Positions 8,571-16,864 of a stretch of 64,000 nucleotides of DNA are shown here, piece by piece. Each line of letters begins with the position of its first letter. The first letter of the stretch is position 1. Below the pieces are notes generated by a model. That model ran no database searches. It worked only from the letters and a program-made list of their open reading frames with translations, and was not told the DNA's origin. The position numbers and the translations under genes are program-made. Source of the stretch: Pontixanthobacter gangjinensis (GTDB taxonomy: Bacteria; Pseudomonadota; Alphaproteobacteria; Sphingomonadales; Sphingomonadaceae); contig NZ_WTYS01000001.1 of assembly GCF_009827545.1 (NCBI RefSeq), positions 124,001-188,000 on the forward strand. Reading direction: 5' to 3'.

Positions 8571-9928
8571 CGGATCGCGAACAGCGGCATAGTCCCGCCA
8601 GACCAGCGCATGTCACCTGCATTTTCGATGCGTATATCGGGGCTTTCGGCAAACAAGGCATGAGCTGCGGTATGGGTGGCCAGCATTTGTCCAGGTTCGG
8701 CACATTCGGCCATGGCGGCAAGTTGTGCGGATATTTGAGGCGGGATTTGGCCACGTGTAACTGGCAGCAAATCAATCGCGGCACCGCCGTTTGTGGCGAA
8801 CTGCAATGCTTCGGCGATAGTTGGAAACTGCTCGATCTTTCCGTTTAGGAACAGCAGCGCGGTGTTGGCTATTTCCGGCTCAGCATCACCATGAATCGGG
8901 TCATGCGCGCGCTTCGCTTTGATCAAAGTGGTATCAGCGGCGCTCCATCGCTGGTGGTCCTCTCCCTCCGCCACGATCCGCAAACGATGGTGTCTGCTGC
9001 ACAATTGGCGGGCATTGTGCATTGCCATTCCAAGCGCGACTGCATCGCCAAGCTCGATTGCCGGGCCATGCGGTGCTGCCGAAAAATCGAGTGTTTGGAG
9101 TGAGGCAGCTTCGCCAATCAATGCGTCAAAACGCGGACCCCATCGTGGGTCCATTGCTATTACCGAACGTTCACGAAAAGCCGCCAAATCACAGGGCAGA
9201 ACGACATGCAACTCAGCTCCGCGAGTTAGCACAGCTTCCGCAATCCAGATATCCGCGCCAGCCGCCAGCGCGCCATAAGCAAAACCGACATTTTCTTTCT
9301 CGAGCCAAGAGGTAACTTGGCCGCCCACAAGAGCATCACCTTGCGCAACAGACATAATTCCGGCGAACTGTAGCGATGTTGGCGGCTTGAGTGGATCGAG
9401 CCACGCCGCATCGAAACCGAGCTCTGCGCACAGCAATTCGAATTGGCCGATGGTAGCGGCATGATCCTCCCACGCTGCTGGCTGCTTGCCAATCGCGGCG
9501 CGCAATGCCGCTCTCGCTGGCGCCTCTTTGCCAAGCAAGAGCAATGCTTCAGCCTGTGTCGCGCCGAGCCAGTAGGGTGTTTCAGCCTCGCTCGGATTAG
9601 CCTCAAGCACCGCAAGAACCTCAAGCGCCAATTTGTGCGAGTGCGCGGACTTGCCCGCCAGCAATGATAGCGAAGCAGCATTGATCAGCGGATAGCTCCG
9701 CCGATCAATCTTACCCGCCTTGACATAGATCGCTGCAGACGCCGCAAACAACCGCGCCCGCTCCGTCCCCTCAGCCAGCTTCGCCCGATCCTTGACCAAC
9801 CGCGCCTGCAAAGTCAGCGAACGCTCGTCAGTCTCCGAGTCGAGCAAGCCATGCTGCTCCATCAGTGCCCAAGCCCGTTCAGGCGAGCCAGAACGAGCAA
9901 GGCGAATGATTTGGGAGTGAGGGGTCAC
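8567..9928 (-). CDS. TPR-like / SLOG-type Rossmann protein with degenerate cyclase-like tail
   Basis: A 453-residue cytosolic-looking protein, last gene of the TIR operon. GTG start at 9928 with AAGG seven bases upstream. Residues 1-180 are helical and TPR-like. Residues 186-250 read like a DprA/SLOG Rossmann core: 'LQFAGIM', then 'GALAAGADIWIAEAVL', then 'GAELHVVLPCD'. In Thoeris ThsA a SLOG domain binds a TIR-made ADP-ribose cyclic nucleotide. Residues 354-453 resemble the start and end of a class III nucleotide cyclase domain ('TALLFLNGKIEQF', 'CAEPGQMLATHTAAHAL', 'GGTMPLFAIR'), but the catalytic centre is missing. Known relatives combine TPR, SLOG and active cyclase. Domain calls are by eye. 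Confidence 0.6.
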   Translation of the reverse strand: MTPHSQIIRLARSGSPERAWALMEQHGLLDSETDERSLTLQARLVKDRAKLAEGTERARLFAASAAIYVKAGKIDRRSYPLINAASLSLLAGKSAHSHKLALEVLAVLEANPSEAETPYWLGATQAEALLLLGKEAPARAALRAAIGKQPAAWEDHAATIGQFELLCAELGFDAAWLDPLKPPTSLQFAGIMSVAQGDALVGGQVTSWLEKENVGFAYGALAAGADIWIAEAVLTRGAELHVVLPCDLAAFRERSVIAMDPRWGPRFDALIGEAASLQTLDFSAAPHGPAIELGDAVALGMAMHNARQLCSRHHRLRIVAEGEDHQRWSAADTTLIKAKRAHDPIHGDAEPEIANTALLFLNGKIEQFPTIAEALQFATNGGAAIDLLPVTRGQIPPQISAQLAAMAECAEPGQMLATHTAAHALFAESPDIRIENAGDMRWSGGTMPLFAIR

Positions 9929-9937
9929 TATGCAGCC

Positions 9938-10660
9938 TTATGGATCACCGTTCCCACCAGGGAAGCGGACATCAGGATCGACAATAATGGGGACATAAGG
10001 CGAGACTGGGTCATTAGTATCCTCAACGATATCAAGATACAGATTAAAGCGCGCGAGATGCGCACTCGCATTAGGCTTGCGGTAGGCGAGTACAGCCATC
10101 TTCGTCCTTTTGTTTCTAACCGGATTAGACGAGTCATAATCCTTGTCATAAGGCAGTGGTAAGCCACAATCGTCAACTCTTCGCATCCATGGAAGAATGT
10201 TCGATGACAAGCCTTCTTCCTTCTTTATCGCAAAGGTTTCTTGGGTGAAAAAGGCGTTAGTGTTAGTCAGGCGATAGACGATAAAGCAATCGCCTTTCCC
10301 ATTGAAAGACATCGGGGTTGCCTTGTTGCGGTGGCCTGCTGCATCCGTATGTCTTGTTCGCCGAACACGTCTTTGATCAGTCGGATCATCAATTAACGCA
10401 CGAATGGCGGTCTGAAGTGATGTTTCGCAAGGCTGCCCCTGAATTTTCGTATGACTGAACGTTACTTTCCCGCCAACGATCTTGCCGCACATCTCGATAT
10501 TAAGCCCGCCATTGCCATTGTCACCGATTTCGACATCGACGAGGTACACATCCTTAAATGGCGGTATTTCACTGTAGCCAATCGGCTCCGTCGGGCCGAG
10601 CACGCCGGGCTGGAAAAACGCTTTTATTGCTGCCGCTATACGCGAAAATGGACTGATCAT
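9938..10660 (-). CDS. Unknown 240-residue protein with PIIVDPD tail, in TIR/SLOG operon
   Basis: I do not recognise this family. No signal peptide or clear membrane helix is visible. The first 200 residues look beta-rich with scattered basic clusters (RRVRRTRH). The last 36 residues, from FNLYLDIVED to GGNGDP, align without gap to the tail of the neighbouring small protein once that gene's frameshift is corrected (23 of 36 identical). Spacing is 9 bases to the next gene and 15 from the previous one, so it is cotranscribed. It is AT-richer than its neighbours (26 G/C in 60 at 10201-10260). The shared tail could be a binding or processing signal; this is inference. Confidence 0.7.
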   Translation of the reverse strand: MISPFSRIAAAIKAFFQPGVLGPTEPIGYSEIPPFKDVYLVDVEIGDNGNGGLNIEMCGKIVGGKVTFSHTKIQGQPCETSLQTAIRALIDDPTDQRRVRRTRHTDAAGHRNKATPMSFNGKGDCFIVYRLTNTNAFFTQETFAIKKEEGLSSNILPWMRRVDDCGLPLPYDKDYDSSNPVRNKRTKMAVLAYRKPNASAHLARFNLYLDIVEDTNDPVSPYVPIIVDPDVRFPGGNGDP

Positions 10661-10675
10661 GGAATCTTCTCTCTA

Positions 10676-10894
10676 TTAGGAACTGCTATGGGCCTTCATT
10701 GCCACCCGGGAACGGCCATCGGGATCGACAATGATTGGGATGTAGGTGCCGTCTTGGTCATTCTTCTTTTCGAGCACATCTAAGTGCAAATTAAACGGAG
10801 CAACCCATTTGAAGTCTCCAAGACACCCCTCATTATTGGCTGGCCCGAAAATCACACTCGTGGTTCCAAAAAGTGCCATCTCGTTATGAGTCAT
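10676..10894 (-). CDS. Small unknown protein, paralogous tail, probable C-terminal frameshift
   Basis: A 72-residue protein as read, of unknown family. The start ATG at 10894 overlaps the TIR gene's stop (ATGA) and has a GGGGGG run upstream. Its residues 'FNLHLDVLEKKND' and 'YIPIIVDPDG' match the tail of the 240-residue neighbour. After that the frame reads RSRVAMKAHSSS. Adding one A on the plus strand at about 10711-10712 would instead give RFPGGNEGP and a stop at 10686, matching the neighbour's RFPGGNGDP and stop exactly. So either the gene has lost a base or the assembly has an error. It may be a minimal form of the same tail domain. Confidence 0.65.
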   Translation of the reverse strand: MTHNEMALFGTTSVIFGPANNEGCLGDFKWVAPFNLHLDVLEKKNDQDGTYIPIIVDPDGRSRVAMKAHSSS

Positions 10895-12483
10895 GGTTTA
10901 CCCCCCTTCAAATGCTCTGAAATTTTCTGAATACGCCGGTTCCACCTCACATTATCGGGCTCTTCCGCCGTCAATTTTATTGCAAACCCTTCTGCGTGTT
11001 TGAGCCTGCTTATTGCGGAATTCCTTTGTCCTCGCCGAATTTCTGTTTCAGCCAAAGCTATTTGAATGGTAAGCCAAACATCGCGAAAATCCCGGTTCTG
11101 CGGATGAGCGGCCAGCAAACTTTCTGTTATCTCAAGCGCTTGAACATAGACCTCAGGCGAAGCATCAACTTCTTCGTCCAACTCCAATGCCCGCGAATAC
11201 CAATTTAGGCGGTTAACGAGATCAAGCTTGCTTTGTTCATTGTCATTGGCTGCATGGACCGCCTGCATATGTCCCAGCGACCTGGCGCAATACTCGGTTG
11301 CCTTGCCAGATACAGCCTGCGCCTCGTCCAACGCCAAAGTGCAGAGACTCCCTTGCGAAAATCCCGTTTCGCGTTCGCCGTCATGCTCGTCTGACGCCAG
11401 TTCGCGAAGGTCCTTGGCGAGGCGGTCATATTCCAACCAGTATGGCGCCACGCTCTTGAATTGCTTTTGCAAATAGAGGTTGTAGCCTAGCCAAAACTGG
11501 CTCTGAGCATGGGAGTAAACACGAACGGCATCGGCCGGATCATCCGCAAGTATCTCAGCCGTCACTTTGTTGGCACGCTCGAAATAGTCGTTGGCCTTGG
11601 CGTAATCCAAACTTGTCTTAATTGTCTCATCTTCGCCCAGCGCATGCAGGATGCGAGCCCAGCGTAGAGCACTTTCGACTGGCAGATCGGTAATATCGCC
11701 CTGCCCTTCATAAAAATCAATTGCGCGTTGGTTGACCGATTCCATGACGTCGAGCCGCCCTACTCCGCGCAGGTCAGTCCGTAGATCAGTCATCATGAAC
11801 TCGACAACGCCTTCAGCTTCGGCGCGCTGCGTCTGCGCTTCGTCGCGCGATTTGAGAGCGAATGTGGTCATTAAAGCCATCACTACCATGGCCGCTAAGG
11901 CTGCGACTGTGATCGCGGTCACACGCCGGACACGGCGCTGGGCATCGCGGTTTACCAGAGCATCCAGCGGCACTCCCGCAATGCCTGCAACTACTTTCAA
12001 AAAGCCTAGGCGCGGACCGTCTTGGTCTTTGCGCAGATCGGCGGCAAGAGGTTCGCGCCCGTCTCGCAATGGCGCCGGAAACGCTTCTTCCGGTTCGCCA
12101 CTTAGCAGAGCCGCCAAGATCGGGCGTGCCGGATGAAGCTCCCGGAAAAGCTCGATCTCGCGCGCCACCCATGGTGATTTCTTGGCGTTGGGCGAGCACA
12201 ACACTACCAGCGCCTCCGAGCCGGATAGCGCGAGTTTCACGCTTTCGGTCAAATCTTCAGCGGCAGGCAAATCTTCTCGATCACGAAAGATTGCACCGAC
12301 GCGGCCATCGTTCGCTAGTCCGACCGCGTCCTGACGAAGATGTTTGGGCAGACGGTAAGCTTCTAGCTTGCGGTGTAGTTTCTGTGCCTCTGCTTTGTCG
12401 GCATGACTATAGCTTACAAATGCCTTGAACCGGTTCGCAACCGGATCGGCCCCATCAATGCGCAATTCCTGACCGAACCCCAA
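10891..12483 (-). CDS. TIR domain, membrane helix and TPR-like region; first gene of operon
   Basis: A 530-residue protein with a TTG start at 12483 behind AAGGGGGG. Residues 18-140 are a TIR domain: box 1 'FKAFVSYSHADK', box 2 'IFRDREDLPA', then 'LVVLCSPNAKKSPWVAREIE', where E109 occupies the place of the NADase catalytic glutamate (the SxW..xE pattern). A basic stretch RRVRR precedes one membrane helix at about 188-210. The remaining 320 residues are helical and TPR-like. TIR domains of this kind can cleave or cyclise NAD, but activity is not proven here. It opens a four-gene operon with a SLOG protein, which suggests signalling or immunity at the inner membrane. A terminator separates it from mmsA. 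Confidence 0.85.
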   Translation of the reverse strand: MGFGQELRIDGADPVANRFKAFVSYSHADKAEAQKLHRKLEAYRLPKHLRQDAVGLANDGRVGAIFRDREDLPAAEDLTESVKLALSGSEALVVLCSPNAKKSPWVAREIELFRELHPARPILAALLSGEPEEAFPAPLRDGREPLAADLRKDQDGPRLGFLKVVAGIAGVPLDALVNRDAQRRVRRVTAITVAALAAMVVMALMTTFALKSRDEAQTQRAEAEGVVEFMMTDLRTDLRGVGRLDVMESVNQRAIDFYEGQGDITDLPVESALRWARILHALGEDETIKTSLDYAKANDYFERANKVTAEILADDPADAVRVYSHAQSQFWLGYNLYLQKQFKSVAPYWLEYDRLAKDLRELASDEHDGERETGFSQGSLCTLALDEAQAVSGKATEYCARSLGHMQAVHAANDNEQSKLDLVNRLNWYSRALELDEEVDASPEVYVQALEITESLLAAHPQNRDFRDVWLTIQIALAETEIRRGQRNSAISRLKHAEGFAIKLTAEEPDNVRWNRRIQKISEHLKGGKP

Positions 12484-12579
12484 ATGCGCCCCCCTTTGCT
12501 TTGGTTATAGGTCAGACCGTAACACGATACCTCCATATTCTTGAAGCGATTACTGTAATTCAAACCTTTTCTGGCGCGA

Positions 12580-12616
12580 CAAACAAAACGCACTCACTCC
12601 GTTCGGAGAACGAGTG
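12580..12616 (-). terminator. Stem-loop terminator after mmsA
   Basis: On the minus strand, 39 bases past the mmsA stop, a hairpin with outer arms CACTC/GAGTG and inner arms CTCCG/CGGAG is followed by a T-rich stretch (CGTTTTGTTT). It would end the catabolic operon and insulate the TIR operon, whose own promoter must then lie in 12484-12580. Confidence 0.6.
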
Positions 12617-12655
12617 CCTAATGATTTCGCAAGATCAGCGGATCGATGAGCGCAA

Positions 12656-14149
12656 TTAAAGTGTCGGGATCAAAAACGCATTACCATCATCAACCGACCC
12701 ATCGGGCCAGCGCTGGGTGATCGTTTTGACCTTGGTCCAGAATTTAAGTCCCTCCATCCCATATTGGTTGGTGTCGCCAAATGCGCTGCGTTTCCACCCA
12801 CCAAAGCTGTGATATGCGACCGGAACCGGAATCGGCACGTTGATGCCGACCATCCCGACATTGACCCGGCTGGCGAATTCGCGCGCGGCGTGGCCGTTGC
12901 GGGTAAAAATTGCGACGCCGTTACCATACTGGTGTTCACTGGGCATGCGCACAGCTTCCTCGAAATCCTTGGCGCGCACAATTTGCAGGACCGGGCCGAA
13001 GATTTCTTCTTGGTAGCTCGACATTTTGGTGGTGACGTGATCGATCAAGGTCGGACCGACGAAGAACCCTTTTTCGTGGCCCTGTAGGCTGTAGCCCCGC
13101 CCGTCGATAACAAGTTCGCCACCCTCGGATTCAGCCGTCGCAATCCATTGTTCGATCCGCGCCTTGTGTTCAGGTGTTACAACCGGCCCGTAATGCGCCT
13201 CGGGGTCATTAGACACGCCGATGCGGAGCCCTTCAATCGCGGGGATCAGTTTCTCTCGCAGACGCTCGGCGGTTTCTTCACCTACCGGCACCACAACCGG
13301 CAATGCCATACAGCGTTCGCCAGCGGAGCCAAAGGCTGCTCCGCTAAGGTCGTTGACTACTTGATCAAGGTCAGCGTCAGGCATCACGATGCCGTGGTTC
13401 TTCGCCCCGCCCATGGCTTGCACACGTTTGCCAGCGGCAACGCCGCGTTTGTAAACATAATGCGCAATATCGCTGGAACCAACAAAGCTGACCGCCGCGA
13501 TATCTTGATGGTCAAGGATTGCGTCGACCATTTCCTTGTCACCATGGACAACTTGCAGCAGCCCCTCGGGCGCGCCTGCTTCGACGAACAATTCGGCCAA
13601 GCGAACCGGAACACTCGGGTCGCGCTCGCTTGGCTTTAAAATAAAGGCGTTACCGGCAGCGATAGCCATGCCGAACATCCACATCGGGATCATTGCAGGA
13701 AAGTTGAATGGCGTGATACCAGCACCAATACCCAGCGGCTGACGCATTGAGTAGACATCAATGCCAGTGCCAGCACCTATCGAATAATCGCCCTTCAACA
13801 CATGCGGAATGCCGCACGCGAATTCGATCACCTCCAGGCCGCGCTGGACATCGCCCTTCGCGTCATCGACGACCTTGCCATGTTCAGACGCGAGCAACTC
13901 TGCAAGTTCCTGCATATTGGCTTCGATCAGTTCCTTGAAACGAAACATAACACGGGCACGTTTTTGCGGATTGGTTGCGGCCCATTCAGGCTGAACTTTC
14001 TTGGCGGCTTCGACCGCTTGTTCAAGTAAGGCAGCGCCAGCGAGAGGAACGCGCGCTTGGACCTCACCGGTCGACGGGTTCCAAACATCATGGAAACGCT
14101 CGGTCTGTGCTGGCGATCCGCCGACAATGAAATGGTCAATATTGCGCAT
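12656..14149 (-). CDS. mmsA: CoA-acylating methylmalonate-semialdehyde dehydrogenase
   Basis: A 497-residue aldehyde dehydrogenase of the MmsA/IolA type, which turns (methyl)malonate semialdehyde, CoA and NAD into propionyl-CoA or acetyl-CoA, CO2 and NADH, in valine or beta-alanine/inositol breakdown. Family features are 'GAGITPFNFPAMIPMWMFG', the 'FVGSSDIAHYVY' NAD segment, and the nucleophilic cysteine in 'GSAGERCMALPV'; the general-base glutamate of other ALDHs is absent as in MmsA ('AMGGAKNHGIVM'). It lies 104 bases downstream of DUF2891 on the same strand and may be the last gene of that operon or have its own promoter. Confidence 0.96.
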   Translation of the reverse strand: MRNIDHFIVGGSPAQTERFHDVWNPSTGEVQARVPLAGAALLEQAVEAAKKVQPEWAATNPQKRARVMFRFKELIEANMQELAELLASEHGKVVDDAKGDVQRGLEVIEFACGIPHVLKGDYSIGAGTGIDVYSMRQPLGIGAGITPFNFPAMIPMWMFGMAIAAGNAFILKPSERDPSVPVRLAELFVEAGAPEGLLQVVHGDKEMVDAILDHQDIAAVSFVGSSDIAHYVYKRGVAAGKRVQAMGGAKNHGIVMPDADLDQVVNDLSGAAFGSAGERCMALPVVVPVGEETAERLREKLIPAIEGLRIGVSNDPEAHYGPVVTPEHKARIEQWIATAESEGGELVIDGRGYSLQGHEKGFFVGPTLIDHVTTKMSSYQEEIFGPVLQIVRAKDFEEAVRMPSEHQYGNGVAIFTRNGHAAREFASRVNVGMVGINVPIPVPVAYHSFGGWKRSAFGDTNQYGMEGLKFWTKVKTITQRWPDGSVDDGNAFLIPTL

Positions 14150-14253
14150 AGGGGGTGACTCCTGAAATCCAATTTTCGCTGCCGGTCAGTTAGATGTTGC
14201 CAACGCGTTTGATGCGCCCCCATAGCCTTGCGGGCGACTTTGAGAAAGCCCGT

Positions 14254-15240
14254 TCAATCGGCCAGCAACGCAAGCAGGGCAAAGCTGGCCAGCCAATGCT
14301 CACCCATATAATCGCCGCTGATATGATCCATGGCAGATTCGAGATGAAGCAAGGCAGCTTGCCGGATTAGGTCTTCATTCCCGGCAGAGCCAGTGGTCAG
14401 ATTTTGCCAAGCCCAAGCGCGGCTGAGATTGAGGCCATCGAGATGTGCAATTTTACCGTCACTGCGATCACTAACGGTTGCGGGTGTGAAAAGAGTAGCG
14501 GGTTGCAACGAGCCGATGTCTGGAAAGAACTCAGCGAACCAGTTTGCGAAATCGTTTTTCGGCAGAACACGCTGCATTAACATCGCCTCTGACAATGCTG
14601 GAGAAAGAAATTCGTCTCCGCCCGGCTCCCACGCCTGACATCGCTTGTCGGATCCGAACCATCCCTTTGCCTGCTCATTGATTTGGCCAGCCAGTCGGGT
14701 GTCAAATTGCTCCGCCCATTCGAGCGAAAGGGTCAAGGCAAAAGCGCTGTTGAAGTGCGTGCCGGTGCGGATCGGATAGGTGAGTATCTTGAGGTAATCG
14801 CCGAGGCGTTTGGCGAAGGCTCTTGCAAGCGGCTCCAGCCTTTTCGCCCATCGCTTGTCATGGTGACGCGAAGCCTCCAAATGTAGATACAGCAACCATC
14901 CCCAACCATAGGGGCGCTCAAATCCCCCTGAAGATGGTCGTTCCAGATAGGCCAATTCCACAGTTAACTTTTCAGCGGTGAAAGTAGTCTCTGCAAGAGC
15001 GTCAATCTGCGCTGCTTCATTTAAGTCTGGAAACAAACGACGCAACGTCAGTAAAGTCCACCAGCCATGAACGCAGCTATGCCAATCGAAACTGCCGAAG
15101 AATACAGGATGAAGCGCACCCGGCGTCTTTGCGTCGACATCGCCGTTCAAGACATGGTCCAGCTTATGCGGATATTCGCGGGCCACATGGCCAAGCGCGA
15201 TGCGCGCAAAATCGGCCGCTAAATCCTCGGTCAATTCCAC
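14254..15240 (-). CDS. DUF2891 family protein
   Basis: A 328-residue soluble protein of the DUF2891 family, function unknown. It looks like an alpha/alpha-barrel: repeated Trp/His-rich helical segments such as 'GSFDWHSCVHGWWTLL', 'PYGWGWLLYLHLEA' and 'YPIRTGTHFNSAFALTLSL'. The GTG at 15240 is chosen as start because it gives the family length, has a GGGGG run upstream and overlaps the DUF979 stop; an ATG at 15285 would add 15 residues. Coupling to the DUF969/DUF979 membrane pair and 5-oxoprolinase suggests it processes the imported compound. That is inference. Confidence 0.85.
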   Translation of the reverse strand: MELTEDLAADFARIALGHVAREYPHKLDHVLNGDVDAKTPGALHPVFFGSFDWHSCVHGWWTLLTLRRLFPDLNEAAQIDALAETTFTAEKLTVELAYLERPSSGGFERPYGWGWLLYLHLEASRHHDKRWAKRLEPLARAFAKRLGDYLKILTYPIRTGTHFNSAFALTLSLEWAEQFDTRLAGQINEQAKGWFGSDKRCQAWEPGGDEFLSPALSEAMLMQRVLPKNDFANWFAEFFPDIGSLQPATLFTPATVSDRSDGKIAHLDGLNLSRAWAWQNLTTGSAGNEDLIRQAALLHLESAMDHISGDYMGEHWLASFALLALLAD

Positions 15241-16193
15241 AATAGGAAGCCCCCGAAATAGATAATCAGCACGTTGCACGCCCAAAGCGGAATAGCGGTG
15301 CCGACTTGCTGTCGGATCACGCCATATTGATCCTTCATTTCAAGTAATGCCGCGGGCACAATATTGAAATTGGCAGCCATCGGGGTCAGCAAGGTTCCGC
15401 AGAAACCGGCGAGCATCCCAACCGCGCCGATCACTGCCGGATTTCCGCCGAATTGCTGCACCAGAACAGGAATTCCGATTGCCGCAGCCATCACAGGGAA
15501 CGCAGCGAAGGCGTTACCCATAATGATCGTAAACAATGCCATGCCCAGACAAAAGATAACCACTGCGATGAACACGCTGTTCTCGGGCATTACCTCACCC
15601 GCGAGCGACCCAATTATATTGCCGACACCAGCAAGCGCAAAAACTCCCCCCAGCGCCGCCAACATTTGCGGCAAGATTGCAGCCCAACCGATTGAGTCAA
15701 TTAATCGGCGGCCCTCTTCAGCGGGGGCTAGCAAAGCCGGCTTCAGCCAGACCATGCAAACACCTAGCGCCAACACCACCCCTACTCCGAACAATATCAG
15801 CGTTTCACGCCGTTCTTCGAACAGACCGGTTTCACCCAAGGGAGTCCAATTGTACAGAATAGTGCCGACAACGGCTGTCAATGGAATGATCATTGCAGGC
15901 AAGAACAAGCGATTGCCGAGTGCCTCCGAAAAGCCTGCTCGTTCGACCAAATTCGTTGTGGGGGGATCACTCCGACCGAGCTGCCCGAAGCCTGCAATGG
16001 CAACCAGCACCAGCACCAAAACGCCGTTGGCAAGATCCGAAAACTGCCCGCCAAAGAAAAAGCTGACCGCGAGCAGGCCCCAGAAAGCCGCATTGCCAAT
16101 GCCCTTCCCATTTGTTGAATCGAGCGCGCTTAGCACTGACCAGATCGCAAAGATAATGCCTGCAAGGATGTACAGCCAATCAAGCGTAATCAT
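15231..16193 (-). CDS. DUF979 membrane protein (probable transporter subunit)
   Basis: A 320-residue polytopic membrane protein with about eight hydrophobic segments, for example 'LDWLYILAGIIFAIWSVLSA' and 'VFIAVVIFCLGMALFTIIMG'. DUF979 proteins are nearly always encoded next to DUF969 and often near pyroglutamyl peptidase or 5-oxoprolinase. The pair is therefore thought to be a permease for pyroglutamate or related compounds, without direct proof that I know of. Start overlaps the DUF969 stop (ATGA); the end overlaps the DUF2891 start. Confidence 0.9.
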   Translation of the reverse strand: MITLDWLYILAGIIFAIWSVLSALDSTNGKGIGNAAFWGLLAVSFFFGGQFSDLANGVLVLVLVAIAGFGQLGRSDPPTTNLVERAGFSEALGNRLFLPAMIIPLTAVVGTILYNWTPLGETGLFEERRETLILFGVGVVLALGVCMVWLKPALLAPAEEGRRLIDSIGWAAILPQMLAALGGVFALAGVGNIIGSLAGEVMPENSVFIAVVIFCLGMALFTIIMGNAFAAFPVMAAAIGIPVLVQQFGGNPAVIGAVGMLAGFCGTLLTPMAANFNIVPAALLEMKDQYGVIRQQVGTAIPLWACNVLIIYFGGFLLWN

Positions 16194-16864
16194 TTGGCAG
16201 GCCTCCCTAACTTGCGGTCAAAGGCCAGCACTCTGCCGCCATGGATAAAGAATGCACAAATTGCGGTGGGTACTGCCCAAACGGCAAGCTCCCAAGTAGC
16301 CATGGGGTAGCCGGAGCTTTCAAACACGCCTTGAATCAACAGGATGGAGGCAATCGCGAAGAAGATATCCTCACCAAAGAATAGCCCGACATTGTCGGTA
16401 GCAGCTGCCATGCCTTTGACTTTATCATTGTCTTCGTCCGACAGTTTACCGTGGGTTTTCTCCGCCGCTGCCTCTGCCATTGGTGCGACCAACGGGCGAA
16501 CTGCCTGCGGGTGACCACCAATATCCTTCATCCCCAGTGCAGCGGTAATCTGCCGGAACAGTAGATACAGAACCAGTAGCTTGCCCATCGTCGCGCCTCG
16601 AACGCTTTCGATCAACGCTTTAGCGCGTTGCTGCAACCCGTGGCGTTCAAGCAAGCCGATCACCGGCAGGATGATCCAGGTCACACTGATATAGCGATTG
16701 TCGTTGAAGGCCTTCCCGAGGGATTCAATCACAGCAACAAAATCCAGCCCACCAAAAAGACCTGTCGCAATTGCCGCGACAACCACAACCATCAAGGGAT
16801 TGAAGCGCAGCGCGAAACCGATCACCACGATGAGTATTCCGGCCAATGGCCAATAATTTGTCAT
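16190..16864 (-). CDS. DUF969 membrane protein (probable transporter subunit)
   Basis: A 224-residue polytopic membrane protein, partner of DUF979. Hydrophobic segments include '[17 protein letters not shown]' at the N-terminus and '[18 protein letters not shown]'. A conserved-looking loop reads '[20 protein letters not shown]', and '[20 protein letters not shown]' follows. The start overlaps the 5-oxoprolinase stop (ATGA), tying expression of permease and enzyme. Substrate is inferred only from this linkage. Confidence 0.9.
   Translation of the reverse strand: MTNYWPLAGILIVVIGFALRFNPLMVVVVAAIATGLFGGLDFVAVIESLGKAFNDNRYISVTWIILPVIGLLERHGLQQRAKALIESVRGATMGKLLVLYLLFRQITAALGMKDIGGHPQAVRPLVAPMAEAAAEKTHGKLSDEDNDKVKGMAAATDNVGLFFGEDIFFAIASILLIQGVFESSGYPMATWELAVWAVPTAICAFFIHGGRVLAFDRKLGRPAK

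Noticed and set aside
9938-10894. Reading the two middle proteins as RiPP precursors because of their conserved C-terminal ends
   Set aside because: No leader/core layout, no maturation enzyme nearby, and one of them is 240 residues long.
8567-12483. Calling the TIR/SLOG operon a Thoeris system
   Set aside because: There is no SIR2 domain, and the SLOG segment is in a different protein context, so only the signalling logic may be shared.
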